DNA of 64,000 bases from contig CAVYWS010000006.1 of assembly GCA_963772265.1 (NCBI GenBank), positions 1 through 64,000 on the forward strand, given 5' to 3'. Positions 19,626-28,231 of this stretch are shown here, one piece after another. Source of the DNA: Mayfieldus sp963772265 (GTDB lineage: Bacteria; Actinomycetota; Thermoleophilia; Solirubrobacterales; 70-9). Both the position numbers and the translations under genes were made by a program. Position 1 is the stretch's first letter; every line of letters starts with the position of its first letter. Under the pieces are notes generated by a model. It was not told the DNA's origin and made no database searches. It was given only the letters and a program-made list of their open reading frames with translations.

Positions 19626-21101
19626 ATGCCCGACCGCGATCAGCCGCTGACGATCGTCTCGAACCGCGGCCCGGCGCAGTTCGAGCGTGACGAGGAGGGA
19701 AATCGCGTCGTCGGCCGCGGGGGCGGCGGGCTGGTCACGGCTCTCTCGGGCCTGGTCTCGCACCGCGACGCGCTCTGGATCGCCTCGGCGATGACCGACG
19801 AGGACGTCGCCGTATCGGAGGAGGAGGACGGCCCGGTCGACCTCGAGATCGACGGGGTCGACTACCGCATCTGCCTGGTCGAGAGCGACCCGGAGGCCTA
19901 CGACCGCTTCTACAACGTGATCGCCAACCCGATCCTCTGGTTCATCCAGCACTACCTCTGGGACCTGTCCAACGCCCCGGACATCCGCGAGGACGAGCTC
20001 GACGCCTGGGAGTTCGGCTACAAGGCGGTCAACGAGGACATCGCGGCGGAGGTCGTGCGCCAGGTCCGCGGCCAGGAGGCGCCGCTGGTGATGCTGCACG
20101 ACTACCACCTCTACACGGCGCCGGCCCTGATCCGCGCCGAGCGGCCCGACGCCTTCCTCCACCACTTCGTCCACATCCCCTGGTCCCACGCGGACAGCTG
20201 GCGCGTGCTGCCGGCCCGCTGGCGCGAGGAGATCTACCGGGGGATGCTCGCCAACGACATCATCGGCTTCCACACCAGCGCCTACTGCCGCAACTTCCTG
20301 CGCTGCTGCCAGGAGCTTCTCGAGCTCGACGTCGACTACCGGCAGCTGTCGGTCAGCCATCCCGGCGGCGAGACCTGGGTCCGCGCCTATCCGCTGGCGG
20401 TCGACGCCGCCCGCCTCGAGCGCGCCGCCGCCTCGGAGGAGGTCGCCGAGGCCGAGCGCGAGGTGCTCGAGCGCCGCCGCGAGCACCTGATCATCCGCGT
20501 CGACCGCGCCGACCTCTCGAAGAACGTGCTGCGCGGATTCACCGCCTTCGACACCTTCCTGGCCCAGCACCCCGAGTTCCGCGAGAAGGTCACCTTCGTC
20601 GCCCACCTGCAGCCCTCGCGCCAGGACGTGCCCGAGTACCGCGAGTACCTGGAGCGGATCGAGGCCCTGGTCGCGGTCATCAACCACCGCCACGGAACCA
20701 CCGACTGGATGCCGATCGACCTGCGGATCTACGAGAACTTCATCGACGCCGTCGCCCGCTACAAGCACTGCGACCTGCTGATGGTCAACTCGATCTTCGA
20801 CGGCATGAACCTGGTCGCCAAGGAGGCGCCGATCGTCAATACCCGCGCCGGCGTGCTGATGCTCTCGGAGAACACCGGCTCGCACGAGGAGCTCGCCGAC
20901 TGCGCGCTGTCGGTCAACCCCTTCGACATCCAGGAGCAGGCCGACACGATCTACCGCGCCCTGACCATGGACCCCGAGGAGCGCCAGCTGCGCGCCCAGC
21001 GGCTGCGGGAGATCATCATCGCCCGCGACCCGGGCGACTGGGTCGACGAGCAGATCGCCGACATCCGGCTCAAGGGCGACGAGCGGGCCGCGGTCGGTTA
21101 G
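19626..21101 (+). CDS. otsA: Trehalose-6-phosphate synthase-type glycosyltransferase (GT20)
   Basis: 491 aa. Makes trehalose 6-phosphate from UDP/ADP-glucose and glucose 6-phosphate. Visible GT20 residues: SNR near 12-14 and GGGGLVTAL near 35; HDYHL near 158; VDRADLSKN near 297 matching the phosphate-binding Arg/Lys pair; DGMNLVAKE near 394. The HIPF motif reads HIPW here. No OtsB-type phosphatase follows; the IMPase-like gene two positions upstream might do that job (inference). Glucosylglycerol-phosphate synthase is a less likely alternative. Confidence 0.87.
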   Translation: MPDRDQPLTIVSNRGPAQFERDEEGNRVVGRGGGGLVTALSGLVSHRDALWIASAMTDEDVAVSEEEDGPVDLEIDGVDYRICLVESDPEAYDRFYNVIANPILWFIQHYLWDLSNAPDIREDELDAWEFGYKAVNEDIAAEVVRQVRGQEAPLVMLHDYHLYTAPALIRAERPDAFLHHFVHIPWSHADSWRVLPARWREEIYRGMLANDIIGFHTSAYCRNFLRCCQELLELDVDYRQLSVSHPGGETWVRAYPLAVDAARLERAAASEEVAEAEREVLERRREHLIIRVDRADLSKNVLRGFTAFDTFLAQHPEFREKVTFVAHLQPSRQDVPEYREYLERIEALVAVINHRHGTTDWMPIDLRIYENFIDAVARYKHCDLLMVNSIFDGMNLVAKEAPIVNTRAGVLMLSENTGSHEELADCALSVNPFDIQEQADTIYRALTMDPEERQLRAQRLREIIIARDPGDWVDEQIADIRLKGDERAAVG

Positions 21102-21502
21102 AAGCCGAATTCCGGTCGCGGCGGGGGCGCCGGGACCGGGGTCGGAGCCGGAGCAGGGGCGGCGGCCGACGCCTGAGGCTGGGGCCGGTGGCGGCGAGGA
21201 CCGTCGTGGCCCGGGCGGCGCCCGGTGGCGATGATGCTCGGCCGGACGGCGGGGTCGGGAGCGGCGGGGCGGGCGTGGCCGCGGCTTCGGCTTGGGGCGG
21301 GGGCGCGGCTTCGGCGCGGCGCGATGCGGGGGCAGGCTTGGACGCGGGGCGGGATGCAGCCCTTCGGCAGCCCGACGTCGGGCTCCAGTGGCGGCGGCTC
21401 GGGCGCGCGCAGCAACCCCGGGGCCAGAACGGCGGCGATCAGGCATGTGGCGGCAACGGCGCCCAGGCGCGCCGCGCTTGGCCATCTGACCCGCCTCCAC
21501 AC
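21098..21502 (-). CDS. Secreted/anchored Pro-Ala-rich low-complexity protein
   Basis: About 134 aa. One N-terminal hydrophobic segment (LGAVAATCLIAAVLAPGLL) followed by a long Pro/Ala/Arg-rich tail ending in PAPPPRPEFGF. A stretch in the middle reads better in another frame (KPRPRPKPKPRPRPP), so two compensating indels are likely. I recall similar Pro-rich secreted proteins with an EFGF-like end in this class, but no function is known. Its stop codon overlaps the convergent otsA stop. Confidence 0.55.
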   Translation of the reverse strand: MWRRVRWPSAARLGAVAATCLIAAVLAPGLLRAPEPPPLEPDVGLPKGCIPPRVQACPRIAPRRSRAPAPSRSRGHARPAAPDPAVRPSIIATGRRPGHDGPRRHRPQPQASAAAPAPAPTPVPAPPPRPEFGF

Positions 21503-21576
21503 CCATCGCTAATGGCCCGCGAGCGGCCTCCTCTCCCCGGCCTGAAGCGCCATACCGATATCCTCGGCCACCGCTG

Positions 21577-21942
21577 ATGCCCGAGCAAGCAAACCAATAC
21601 GAGCTGGTCCTGATGATCGATCCGGGCCTCGAGGACGCTGCCCGCGACAAGCTGGCCGAGGACGCCCGCAAGCGGATCGACTCCGGCGGCGAGCTCCGCA
21701 ACGAGGACAACTGGGGCGTGCGCAAGCTCGCCTACGAGATCCGCCAGCGCACCGAGGCCGACTACCGCTGGATGCGCTTCGAGGCGCCCTCCGAGCTGCT
21801 CGACCAGCTCAACCACAGCCTCAAGATCGCCGACGGCGTGCTGCGCTTCCGGATCTTCAGGGTCGATCCCAAGTCGCCGGTCGTCGCCCCACCTGCGTCG
21901 GGCGCACCGCCCGCCCCCAAGCGCGAGGCGCCGGCCGCCTAG
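21577..21942 (+). CDS. rpsF: 30S ribosomal protein S6
   Basis: 121 aa. N-terminal strand YELVLMIDPGL, central RNEDNWGVRKLAYEIRQRTEADYRWMRFEA region (only the first part is diagnostic: WGVRKLAYEI) and SLKIADGVLRFRIFRVD are characteristic S6 segments. Binds 16S rRNA with S18, encoded downstream. The C-terminal 20 residues are Pro/Ala-rich. Starts at ATG 21577; the 74-bp leader contains CCGA-TATCC-TCGG followed by CCACCG, which could be part of an S6:S18 leader, but this is not clear. Confidence 0.96.
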   Translation: MPEQANQYELVLMIDPGLEDAARDKLAEDARKRIDSGGELRNEDNWGVRKLAYEIRQRTEADYRWMRFEAPSELLDQLNHSLKIADGVLRFRIFRVDPKSPVVAPPASGAPPAPKREAPAA

Positions 21943-21952
21943 GTTCCGCCGC

Positions 21953-23339
21953 ATGCGCGCCTCGGCTCTCAGGGTTGCGCTTGCGGTCTCGATCATCGGC
22001 CTGGCGGCGCCGGCCTCCGCCGCCGACGCCGCCCCAGCGCTTCATCGCTGCGAGCTGGGCCCCGCCCGGCCCTACCGCTGCGGCCACATCGAGGTCCCGG
22101 CGGTGCGCGGCGAACCGGGGCTCGGCACCCAGAAGATCCGCTTCGCGCTGCGCCCGCGCGGCGATCGCGCGCCGGCGATCGCTGGGCACGATCGTCGCCG
22201 TCGAGGGCGGGCCCGGCTTCGCCAGCACCAACTTCGACTCCGCCAAGTCATTCGGCGCCGCCTTCGGCCCGCTGCTGCGGCGCCGCGAGCTGGTCCTGAT
22301 CGACCAGCGCGGCACCGGCGCCTCGCAGACCGTGCTCTGCGGCGGCCTGCAGACCGGCCGGGTCCCGGAGCTGATCGCGGTCGGCGAGTGCGCCAATCAG
22401 CTCGGCCCCCGGGCCCAGGGCTTCAGCAGCGCCGAGTCGGCGGCCGACATCGAGGCGGTGCGCCAGGCGCTGGGGCTGCGCCACGTGGTCCTTTACGGCG
22501 ACTCCTACGGCACCCTGCTCGGGCAGGCCTACGCGGTCCGCTACGGCTCCAACCTCGACGGCCTGGTGCTCTCCTCCGCCTATCCGGCCGACGACCCGTT
22601 CTGGCGCACCCTCTACCCGGCCGGAGTGCGGGCGCTGCGAATCCAATGCAATCGCGCCACCTGGTGCGACGGAAACGGCGCCGCGCGCTTTCGCCGCGTC
22701 ATGCGCCGGCTGCAGGCGAGCGGGAGCGGCGCCGACGACCTGCTCTTCTTCCTGCTCGAGAACGGCGGTACCTGGGCGCCGATCTCCTACCGCCACCTGA
22801 ACCGGGCCGACATCGCCTTTCTGCACGGCCACCGGCGGCCGCTGCGCAGGCTGATCGCCCGGGGTCCGCCCGGGCAGGGCGACCCGGGCTACTACTCGGC
22901 CGGGATGGCGGAGGCGGTCGAGTGCAACGACTACCCGGTGCCCTGGGACCGGTCGCTGCCCTACCAGCAGCGCCTGGCCCAGCTCGACGACGCGATCGCC
23001 CGCTTCCCGCACCCGCATGCGTTCGCACCGCTGACGGTGCGCGAGTGGATGATGAGCCCGTCCAGCGACCTCGTCAGCTGCCTGGCCTGGCCGCCGCCGA
23101 GCGCGCCGCTGGACCCGCCGGTGCCGGCCGGTGCGAGCATGCCGGCCGACCTGCCTACCCTGGTCCTGGCCGGCGAGCTCGACGACATCACCAGCGTCGC
23201 CGAGGCGCGAACGGTCGCCGCCCGCTTCCCAGCCTCGAGCCTGTACGTCGTCCCAAACCGCGGCCACGTCTCGGAGCTGTACTTCCCCTTCGTCTCACCG
23301 GCGACGGCGCGGATGCGGCGTTTCATCCGCGCCCATTGA
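21953..23339 (+). CDS. Secreted alpha/beta hydrolase, S33/TAP-like peptidase (one frameshift)
   Basis: About 461 aa. Signal peptide of about 24 aa (VALAVSIIGLAAPASAADA), then a proline-iminopeptidase-like fold: oxyanion segment VEGGPGFAS, IDQRGTG, nucleophile elbow YGDSYG, Asp in LAGELDDIT, His in NRGHVSELYFPF. The frame breaks near 22175; joining gives RAPAIAGTIVAVEGGPG. It lies between rpsF and ssb, an unusual insertion in this conserved block. Probably cleaves short peptides outside the cell; substrate unknown. Confidence 0.82.
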
Positions 23340-23439
23340 GCCCCGCAAGTTGCGCCGTTTTCCCCCGCCCGGGGCGAGAGCCAGCCGGGCGGCTACTTAG
23401 ACTGCTGTCTTTGGACAACTGAAAGAGGAGCGAAGACTC

Positions 23440-23895
23440 TTGGCCGCCACAAACATCAACACCGTCGTGATCACGGGCAACCTGACCCGCGATCCTGAGC
23501 TGCGCAGCACCCCGGGCGGCACCGCAGTCTGCAAGCTGCGCGTCGCCGTCAACAGCCGCCGCAAGGACGGCCAGACCGGCGAATGGATCGACAAGCCCAA
23601 CTACTTCGACGTCACCGTCTGGGGCGCGCAGGGCGAGAACTGCGCCCAGTACCTCTCCAAGGGCCGTCCGGTCGCGGTGGACGGCCGCCTCGACTGGCGC
23701 GAGTGGGAAGCCCAGGACGGAACCAAGCGCCAGGCGGTCGAGATCATCGCCAACTCGGTGCAGTTCCTCGGCTCCCGCGACGGCGGCGGTAACGGCAACG
23801 GATTTCAGGCGCAGTCGGACGTACCCGCCGACACCTCCGATTTCGAGGAGGCTGGGGTGGGCACCGCCAAGGAAGGCGACGACATCCCCTTCTAG
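23440..23895 (+). CDS. ssb: Single-stranded DNA-binding protein
   Basis: 151 aa OB-fold protein that coats ssDNA in replication and repair. Starts at TTG 23440, supported by the ribosome site AAAGAGGAG about 12 bp upstream and the typical N-terminus with VITGNLTRDPELR. WGAQGENCAQYLSKG and GRLDWREWE are SSB motifs. A Gly/Asn/Gln linker leads to the conserved acidic tip DDIPF, the partner-binding tail. Confidence 0.96.
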   Translation: MAATNINTVVITGNLTRDPELRSTPGGTAVCKLRVAVNSRRKDGQTGEWIDKPNYFDVTVWGAQGENCAQYLSKGRPVAVDGRLDWREWEAQDGTKRQAVEIIANSVQFLGSRDGGGNGNGFQAQSDVPADTSDFEEAGVGTAKEGDDIPF

Positions 23896-23953
23896 ACGAC
23901 CTCGGACCGGCGCATCGGTCCGGGATCGTCTGACTCGCTAGCATTGCCGCGCT

Positions 23954-23979
23954 CGCCCGGCAGCGGCCGGGCGTCTTTT
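23954..23979 (+). terminator. Rho-independent terminator or attenuator just ahead of rpsR
   Basis: CGCCCGG (23954-23960), loop CAGCGG, CCGGGCG (23967-23973), then TCTTTT. A second perfect 7-bp hairpin CGGACCG/CGGTCCG lies upstream (23903-23922). Only 12 bp separate the U-tract from the rpsR ATG, so rpsR must be made by read-through or from a leaderless start; attenuation of rpsR-rplI-dnaB is the likely role. Confidence 0.65.
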
Positions 23980-23991
23980 ACGCTCAGACCT

Positions 23992-24252
23992 ATGGCAAAG
24001 CAGCGAGGCGACACGGGACCCAGGCGACGGCGCGGTGCGTCGGATCGTTTCCGTCCGCGCAAGTACACGCGGATCAACGTCGAGGAGATCGACTACAAGG
24101 ACCTGACGACCCTGCGGCGCTTCATCTCCGACAAGGGCAAGACCCGCTCCCGCCGCGTCACCGGGCTCTCGCGCAAGCACCAGAAGCAGCTCGCGCTGGC
24201 GGTCAAGCGGGCCCGTGAGATCGCGCTTCTGCCCTACGTCGGCGAGCGCTAG
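23992..24252 (+). CDS. rpsR: 30S ribosomal protein S18
   Basis: 86 aa. INVEEIDYKDLTTLRRFIS, KTRSRRVTGLSRKHQ and QLALAVKRAREIALLPY are S18 hallmarks; the N-terminus is Arg-rich. It lacks the CxxC zinc motif, as C-minus S18 copies do. Start ATG 23992 chosen because upstream in-frame codons run through the terminator hairpin. Followed 8 bp later by rplI. Confidence 0.96.
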   Translation: MAKQRGDTGPRRRRGASDRFRPRKYTRINVEEIDYKDLTTLRRFISDKGKTRSRRVTGLSRKHQKQLALAVKRAREIALLPYVGER

Positions 24253-24260
24253 GAGCGCCG

Positions 24261-24713
24261 GTGGCGCAGGCGATCCTGCTCCAGGACGTGGAGAACCTCG
24301 GCAGCCGCGGCGACGCCGTCGACGTCTCGCCCGGCTATCTGCGCAACTACCTGCTGCCGCGCAAGCTGGCGCAGCCCGCGACCAAGGGCGGGCTGGAGGA
24401 GGCGCAGCGGCGCCGTGAGGCCCAGGAGAAGGCAGAGCGCGAGTCGGCCGAGCGCGCCCAGGAAACCGCGGCGCTTCTCTCCAAGACCGTGCTGACGATC
24501 CACCACCGGGCCGGCGAGGACGGCAAGCTGTTCGGGTCGGTGACCGCGAAGGAGATCGCCGACGGGATCCGCGACGCCCGCGACCTGAAGATCGACCACC
24601 GCAAGATCCAGCTCGAGGCGCCGATCCACCAGACCGGCACCTACATGGTCGAGGTCGAGGTCTCGACCGGGGTGACGGCCAGCGTCAAGACGATCATCGC
24701 CGAAGAGAAGTAG
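24261..24713 (+). CDS. rplI: 50S ribosomal protein L9
   Basis: 150 aa, GTG start. N-terminal rRNA-binding domain AILLQDVENLGSRGDAVDV and GYLRNYLLPRKLA, a long central helix rich in Glu/Arg/Ala, and a C-terminal domain with DGKLFGSVTAKEIAD. Full length. In a ribosomal/replication operon ahead of dnaB; a 122-bp gap to dnaB contains a small CCGCC-GACC-GGCGG hairpin followed by CCTTTA. Confidence 0.96.
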   Translation: MAQAILLQDVENLGSRGDAVDVSPGYLRNYLLPRKLAQPATKGGLEEAQRRREAQEKAERESAERAQETAALLSKTVLTIHHRAGEDGKLFGSVTAKEIADGIRDARDLKIDHRKIQLEAPIHQTGTYMVEVEVSTGVTASVKTIIAEEK

Positions 24714-24835
24714 CGGCAGAAGTTTTCCTCGGCGTTTGGTGAAACGCGCCGCACGGGCGCCGGCCGCCTGTGGTTGCTTTCCTGAATCCGGCCTGCGGGA
24801 CGAATCCGCCGACCGGCGGCCTTTACTCAGTGCAG

Positions 24836-26263
24836 ATGGCGCAGGCTCAAACCGCAAACGTCCCACCCCAGAACCTCGAGGCCGAGCGCTCGGTGCTGGG
24901 CGCGATGCTGGTCTCCGAGTCGGCGGTCTCGCCGGTGATCGACGAGGTGAAGCTGAAGGCCGGCGACTTCTACCTCGACCGCCACCGGGCGATCTTCTCC
25001 TGCCTCTACGACCTCTACGCGAAGTCGGCGGCGACCGACGAGCTCTCGGTGATCGAGGCCCTGAAGGGCCGCGGGGAGCTCGAGAAGGCCGGCGACCGCC
25101 ACTACGTCTCCGAGCTCGCGGCCAGCGTCGCCGCGGTCGGCAACGCCGCCCACCATGCCCGCATCGTGCAGGAGAAGTCGCTGCTGCGCCGCCTGCGCGA
25201 CGCCGGCCAGCAGATCCAGACCTGGGTCGGCGACGGCGGCGGTGAGCCGCGCCAGCTCGCCGAGGACGCCGAGCGGCTGCTGTTCGAGGTCGCCCACGAG
25301 GAGCAGGCGTCGGATTTCCGCCGCGTCGACGAGATCCTCCACGACGAGGTCGACCGGCTGGAGAAGCTCTCGACCGGCGAGGCGGAGCTGATCGGGACCC
25401 CCTCGGGCTTTCGCGACATCGACGGCATCACCGGCGGATTTCAGCCCGGCAACCTGATCGTCGTCGCCGCCCGCCCCGGGCTCGGCAAGAGCGCCTTCGC
25501 GACCAACATCGCCGAGAGCGTCGCCGTCAAGGCGGGCCTCCCGGTCGCCTTCTTCTCGCTCGAGATGTCGGAGGTCGAGCTCGCCCAGCGCTTCATCGCC
25601 TGCCGGGCGCGGATCGCCGGCGACCGGCTGCGCAAGGGCAAGGTCGGCCAGAAGGACTGGCCGAAGGTGATCCGGGCGGCCAACGAGCTCGAGGAGGCCC
25701 CGCTGTGGATCGACGACTCCTCCGACCTCGGCATGCTCGACCTGCGCGCCAAGGCGCGCCGGCTGCACGCCCAGGAGCGCTCGCGCGGCGGGCTCGGGCT
25801 GGTGATCGTCGACTACCTGCAGCTGATGCGCGCCGACGATCCGCGGGCGAGCCGGGTCGAGCAGGTGGGGCAGATGAGCCGCGGGCTGAAGATCCTCGCC
25901 CGCGAGCTGGGGATTCCGGTGATCGCCGTCTCGCAGCTCTCGCGCGCGCCCGAGCAGCGCCCCGACAAGCGGCCGATCCTCTCCGACCTGCGAGAGAGCG
26001 GGAACATCGAGCAGGACGCCGACCTGGTCACATTCCTCTACCGCGACGACTATTACAACCGCGACGAGGAGCAGCACGACAACATCGCCGAGGTGATCGT
26101 CGCCAAGCACCGAAACGGGCCCGTCGGCACCCGCCGGCTCGTCTTCCTGCCCCAGTTCCCGAAGTTCCACAACTACACCGGCCAGCAGCAGCCGATCGAG
26201 CAGCCGGCCGGGGAGGGCGCGCCGCCGATCGACGAGGTCGCGGCCGAGGGGCCGGCGTTCTAG
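24836..26263 (+). CDS. dnaB: Replicative DNA helicase DnaB
   Basis: 475-aa hexameric 5'-3' helicase. N-terminal helical domain (PPQNLEAERSVLGAML) to about 105, linker to about 180, RecA-like domain with Walker A RPGLGKS at about 213-219 (Leu where many DnaBs have Met), FFSLEM, Walker B VIVDYLQLM, and RESGNIEQDADLV. No intein interrupts these motifs. Start ATG 24836. The helicase-loader-like gene starts on the next base after the stop. Confidence 0.96.
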   Translation: MAQAQTANVPPQNLEAERSVLGAMLVSESAVSPVIDEVKLKAGDFYLDRHRAIFSCLYDLYAKSAATDELSVIEALKGRGELEKAGDRHYVSELAASVAAVGNAAHHARIVQEKSLLRRLRDAGQQIQTWVGDGGGEPRQLAEDAERLLFEVAHEEQASDFRRVDEILHDEVDRLEKLSTGEAELIGTPSGFRDIDGITGGFQPGNLIVVAARPGLGKSAFATNIAESVAVKAGLPVAFFSLEMSEVELAQRFIACRARIAGDRLRKGKVGQKDWPKVIRAANELEEAPLWIDDSSDLGMLDLRAKARRLHAQERSRGGLGLVIVDYLQLMRADDPRASRVEQVGQMSRGLKILARELGIPVIAVSQLSRAPEQRPDKRPILSDLRESGNIEQDADLVTFLYRDDYYNRDEEQHDNIAEVIVAKHRNGPVGTRRLVFLPQFPKFHNYTGQQQPIEQPAGEGAPPIDEVAAEGPAF

Positions 26264-26985
26264 ATGGCGACGGCAGGGGCGGCTCGCGCCGAGCCCGAGC
26301 GGGCCTGCCCGCTGGGCGTCTGCGACGGCTCCGGGATGGATCGTCGGCCCCGAGGAGATGGCGCGCCCCTGCGAATGCCGCGCCGACCGGCTGCGCCGGG
26401 CGCGCAGCCGCGGGATCGCCTCGGTGATCCCGGCCAAGTACCGCGGCGTCTCCTTCGAGCGGCCGCCGGTGACCGAGATCGAGCCGATGGTGCGTCCGCG
26501 TGGTGCGCTCCTACACCGAGGAGCTGGAGACCAACCTCGACGCCGGCCGCGGGCTCTGGCTGATGGGCGACACCGGGACCGGCAAGACGACGCTGGCGAT
26601 GCTGATCTCCAAGTCGGCGCTGGCGGCCGGGCGCTCGGTGGCGATCTATTCGCTGCCGAAGCTGCTGGCCCGGATCCGCCGCACCTACGACGCCGAGCCC
26701 GGCCAGGACTCCTACCTGGCCCTGTTCGAGCAGCTGACCTCGGTCGACCTGCTGCACATCGACGACCTCGGGGCCGAGAAGCGCTCCGACTGGGTGCTCG
26801 AGCAGCTCTACGCGCTGGTCAACGAGCGCTACGAGGCCCAGCGCTCGATCCTGATCACGACCAACCTCGACGAGGCGGCGCTGGAGGAGCAGATCGGCTC
26901 GCGAACCGTCTCGCGGCTGGTCGAGATCTGCGGCGACCCGCTGCCCCTGTTCGGCGAGGACCGCCGGATCAGCTTCGGCGGCTAG
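26264..26985 (+). CDS. DnaC/DnaI-like AAA+ helicase loader with N-terminal Cys cluster (two frameshifts)
   Basis: About 240 aa. Cysteines CPLGVC, then WIVGPEE and CEC, form a likely zinc-binding N-terminus as in DnaI-type loaders. AAA+ core: Walker A GDTGTGKTT, Walker B LLHIDDLG, sensor I ILITTN, and RTVSRLVEIC. The frame breaks at about 26337 (join: DGSGWIVGPEEM) and about 26492 (join: TEIEP to VVRSYTEELE). ATG 26264 abuts the dnaB stop, so it is probably a dedicated loader for DnaB. IstB of IS21 shares the fold but no transposase is near. Confidence 0.8.
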
Positions 26986-26996
26986 CCGGCGGTCGT

Positions 26997-28120
26997 CTAG
27001 CGGGGCGGCTTCAGCTTCGCGGTGCGCGACGCGACCGCGGGCGGGCCGTTCGGGGGCGAGAGCTTGACCGAGATCTTGGCCCTCAGCTTGCCCTTGCGCG
27101 CGAAGGGCGTCCGAGCGCCTTCCTCGTCAGCTTGACCTTCACCTTCTTCGTCTTGCCCGCCTTCACCGAGAGGGCGGTCTTGCCGAGCCGCTTCGGCGTC
27201 CGCGAGCTGACCGCCAGCCGCTCCGAGCCTCCGCGCGCTTGGTCACCGATGGCTGCTGCCGTTGCAGGTGCCTCCGCCAGATCGGGGCAGCCGACCTCGA
27301 TGCCGGTCAGGACGACGAACCGCCCATGGCGCGCCGTTCTTGACCTTGACCTTGCGGTTGATCGCGGCGCTGGGCGCGCTTGAGCAGGATTGCAGGCTCC
27401 CGCCAGCGGGCCCGAGTCGTGGATCGCCGCGACCTCGGCGCGGTCAGGACTGCCGGAATAGATGCGGATCCGCGCGACCGCTCCGGCCGAGTCCTCGTTG
27501 GGGGTGGCGGGAAGATCGTTGTCCTTGAAGAACCGCATGGCGGGTGCATTGAAGGCCGCCGTGTCGGAGCCGTCTGCGGTCGCCTGCGAGCCGTTGAAGT
27601 AGGCCGTAACGACCGCCCCTTTATCTCCGGGCACAGTGAGCGCCACCTCCGCATATGTGTTCGACTGCAGCAGGGGGGTGGGGCTGAGGTATGGGTTCCC
27701 AGCAGGGATTGAGGAGTCGAAGATGGCCAGCCTGCCGTCCCGCCCGTAGAGCCCGTCGTCGCTGGTGAAGGTCGAGTTGGCGGCGCCGGGGGCCATGATC
27801 CGGCGGTATCCGGAGAGATCGGCGAGCCGGAAGTCCGTGACGACCGTATAGGCGACAGGGTTGGGGGCGGGATTGAGAAGCTGCAGGCCGCTGCCCTTCG
27901 GGAAGCTGAGCACCCGGGAGGGCGTGCAACCGACCGTCTCGGTGACGAACTTGTCGCCGGTCCCCGCGGTCTGGATGTCGTTTGCGCCAGGCACCGAGGA
28001 CGAAAAGCTGTCCTGGAACTGGTAGTCCGCAACCGAGTTCGCGCGCCGATGGCAGATTGGGAGAAGAGGGCCGTCAGCAAGCATGGCGCCGAGCACGCAG
28101 ACAATGATCCTCCTTCGCAT
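26997..28120 (-). CDS. Secreted LamG/concanavalin-like domain protein (several frameshifts)
   Basis: About 370 aa. Start ATG 28120 with an imperfect signal peptide; a LamG-like jelly-roll of about 200 aa follows (DSFSSSVPGANDIQ, TSDDGLYGRDGRLAIFDSS, VARIRIYSGSPDRAEVAAI). The C-terminal beta domain has the repetitive KAGKTKKVKVKLTRKAL and ends RTAKLKPPR. Breaks at about 27110, 27240, 27330 and 27375, each restored by one base. Probably binds carbohydrate or surface polymers. Divergent from purA. Confidence 0.65.
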
Positions 28121-28216
28121 CGGCGCAAAGCTAGAGGCCATGGGGGGGCGTACCGCCAAACGAATAGTCGAACTTTTCCCCCACCCCCTGCGTCCGCGCG
28201 CCGTCCGCGGGATCCT

Positions 28217-28222
28217 CATAAT
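28217..28222 (+). promoter_or_regulatory. Possible -10 element of purA
   Basis: CATAAT lies nine bases before the purA ATG in an otherwise G+C-rich gap. If transcription starts about seven bases downstream, the mRNA would be nearly leaderless, in line with no Shine-Dalgarno being visible. No good -35 is seen. Weak evidence. Confidence 0.3.
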
Positions 28223-28231
28223 TCCCCCGCC

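Noticed and set aside
19284..21725. 813-codon minus-strand open frame over the TreT/OtsA region
   Set aside because: Antisense shadow caused by high G+C codon bias; both plus-strand genes are intact with strong family motifs.
24836..26263. Intein in DnaB
   Set aside because: Walker A, Walker B and RESGNIEQ motifs are uninterrupted and the protein has normal length.
26264..26985. IstB of an IS21-type element
   Set aside because: No istA transposase, no terminal inverted repeats, and it abuts dnaB; a helicase loader fits better.
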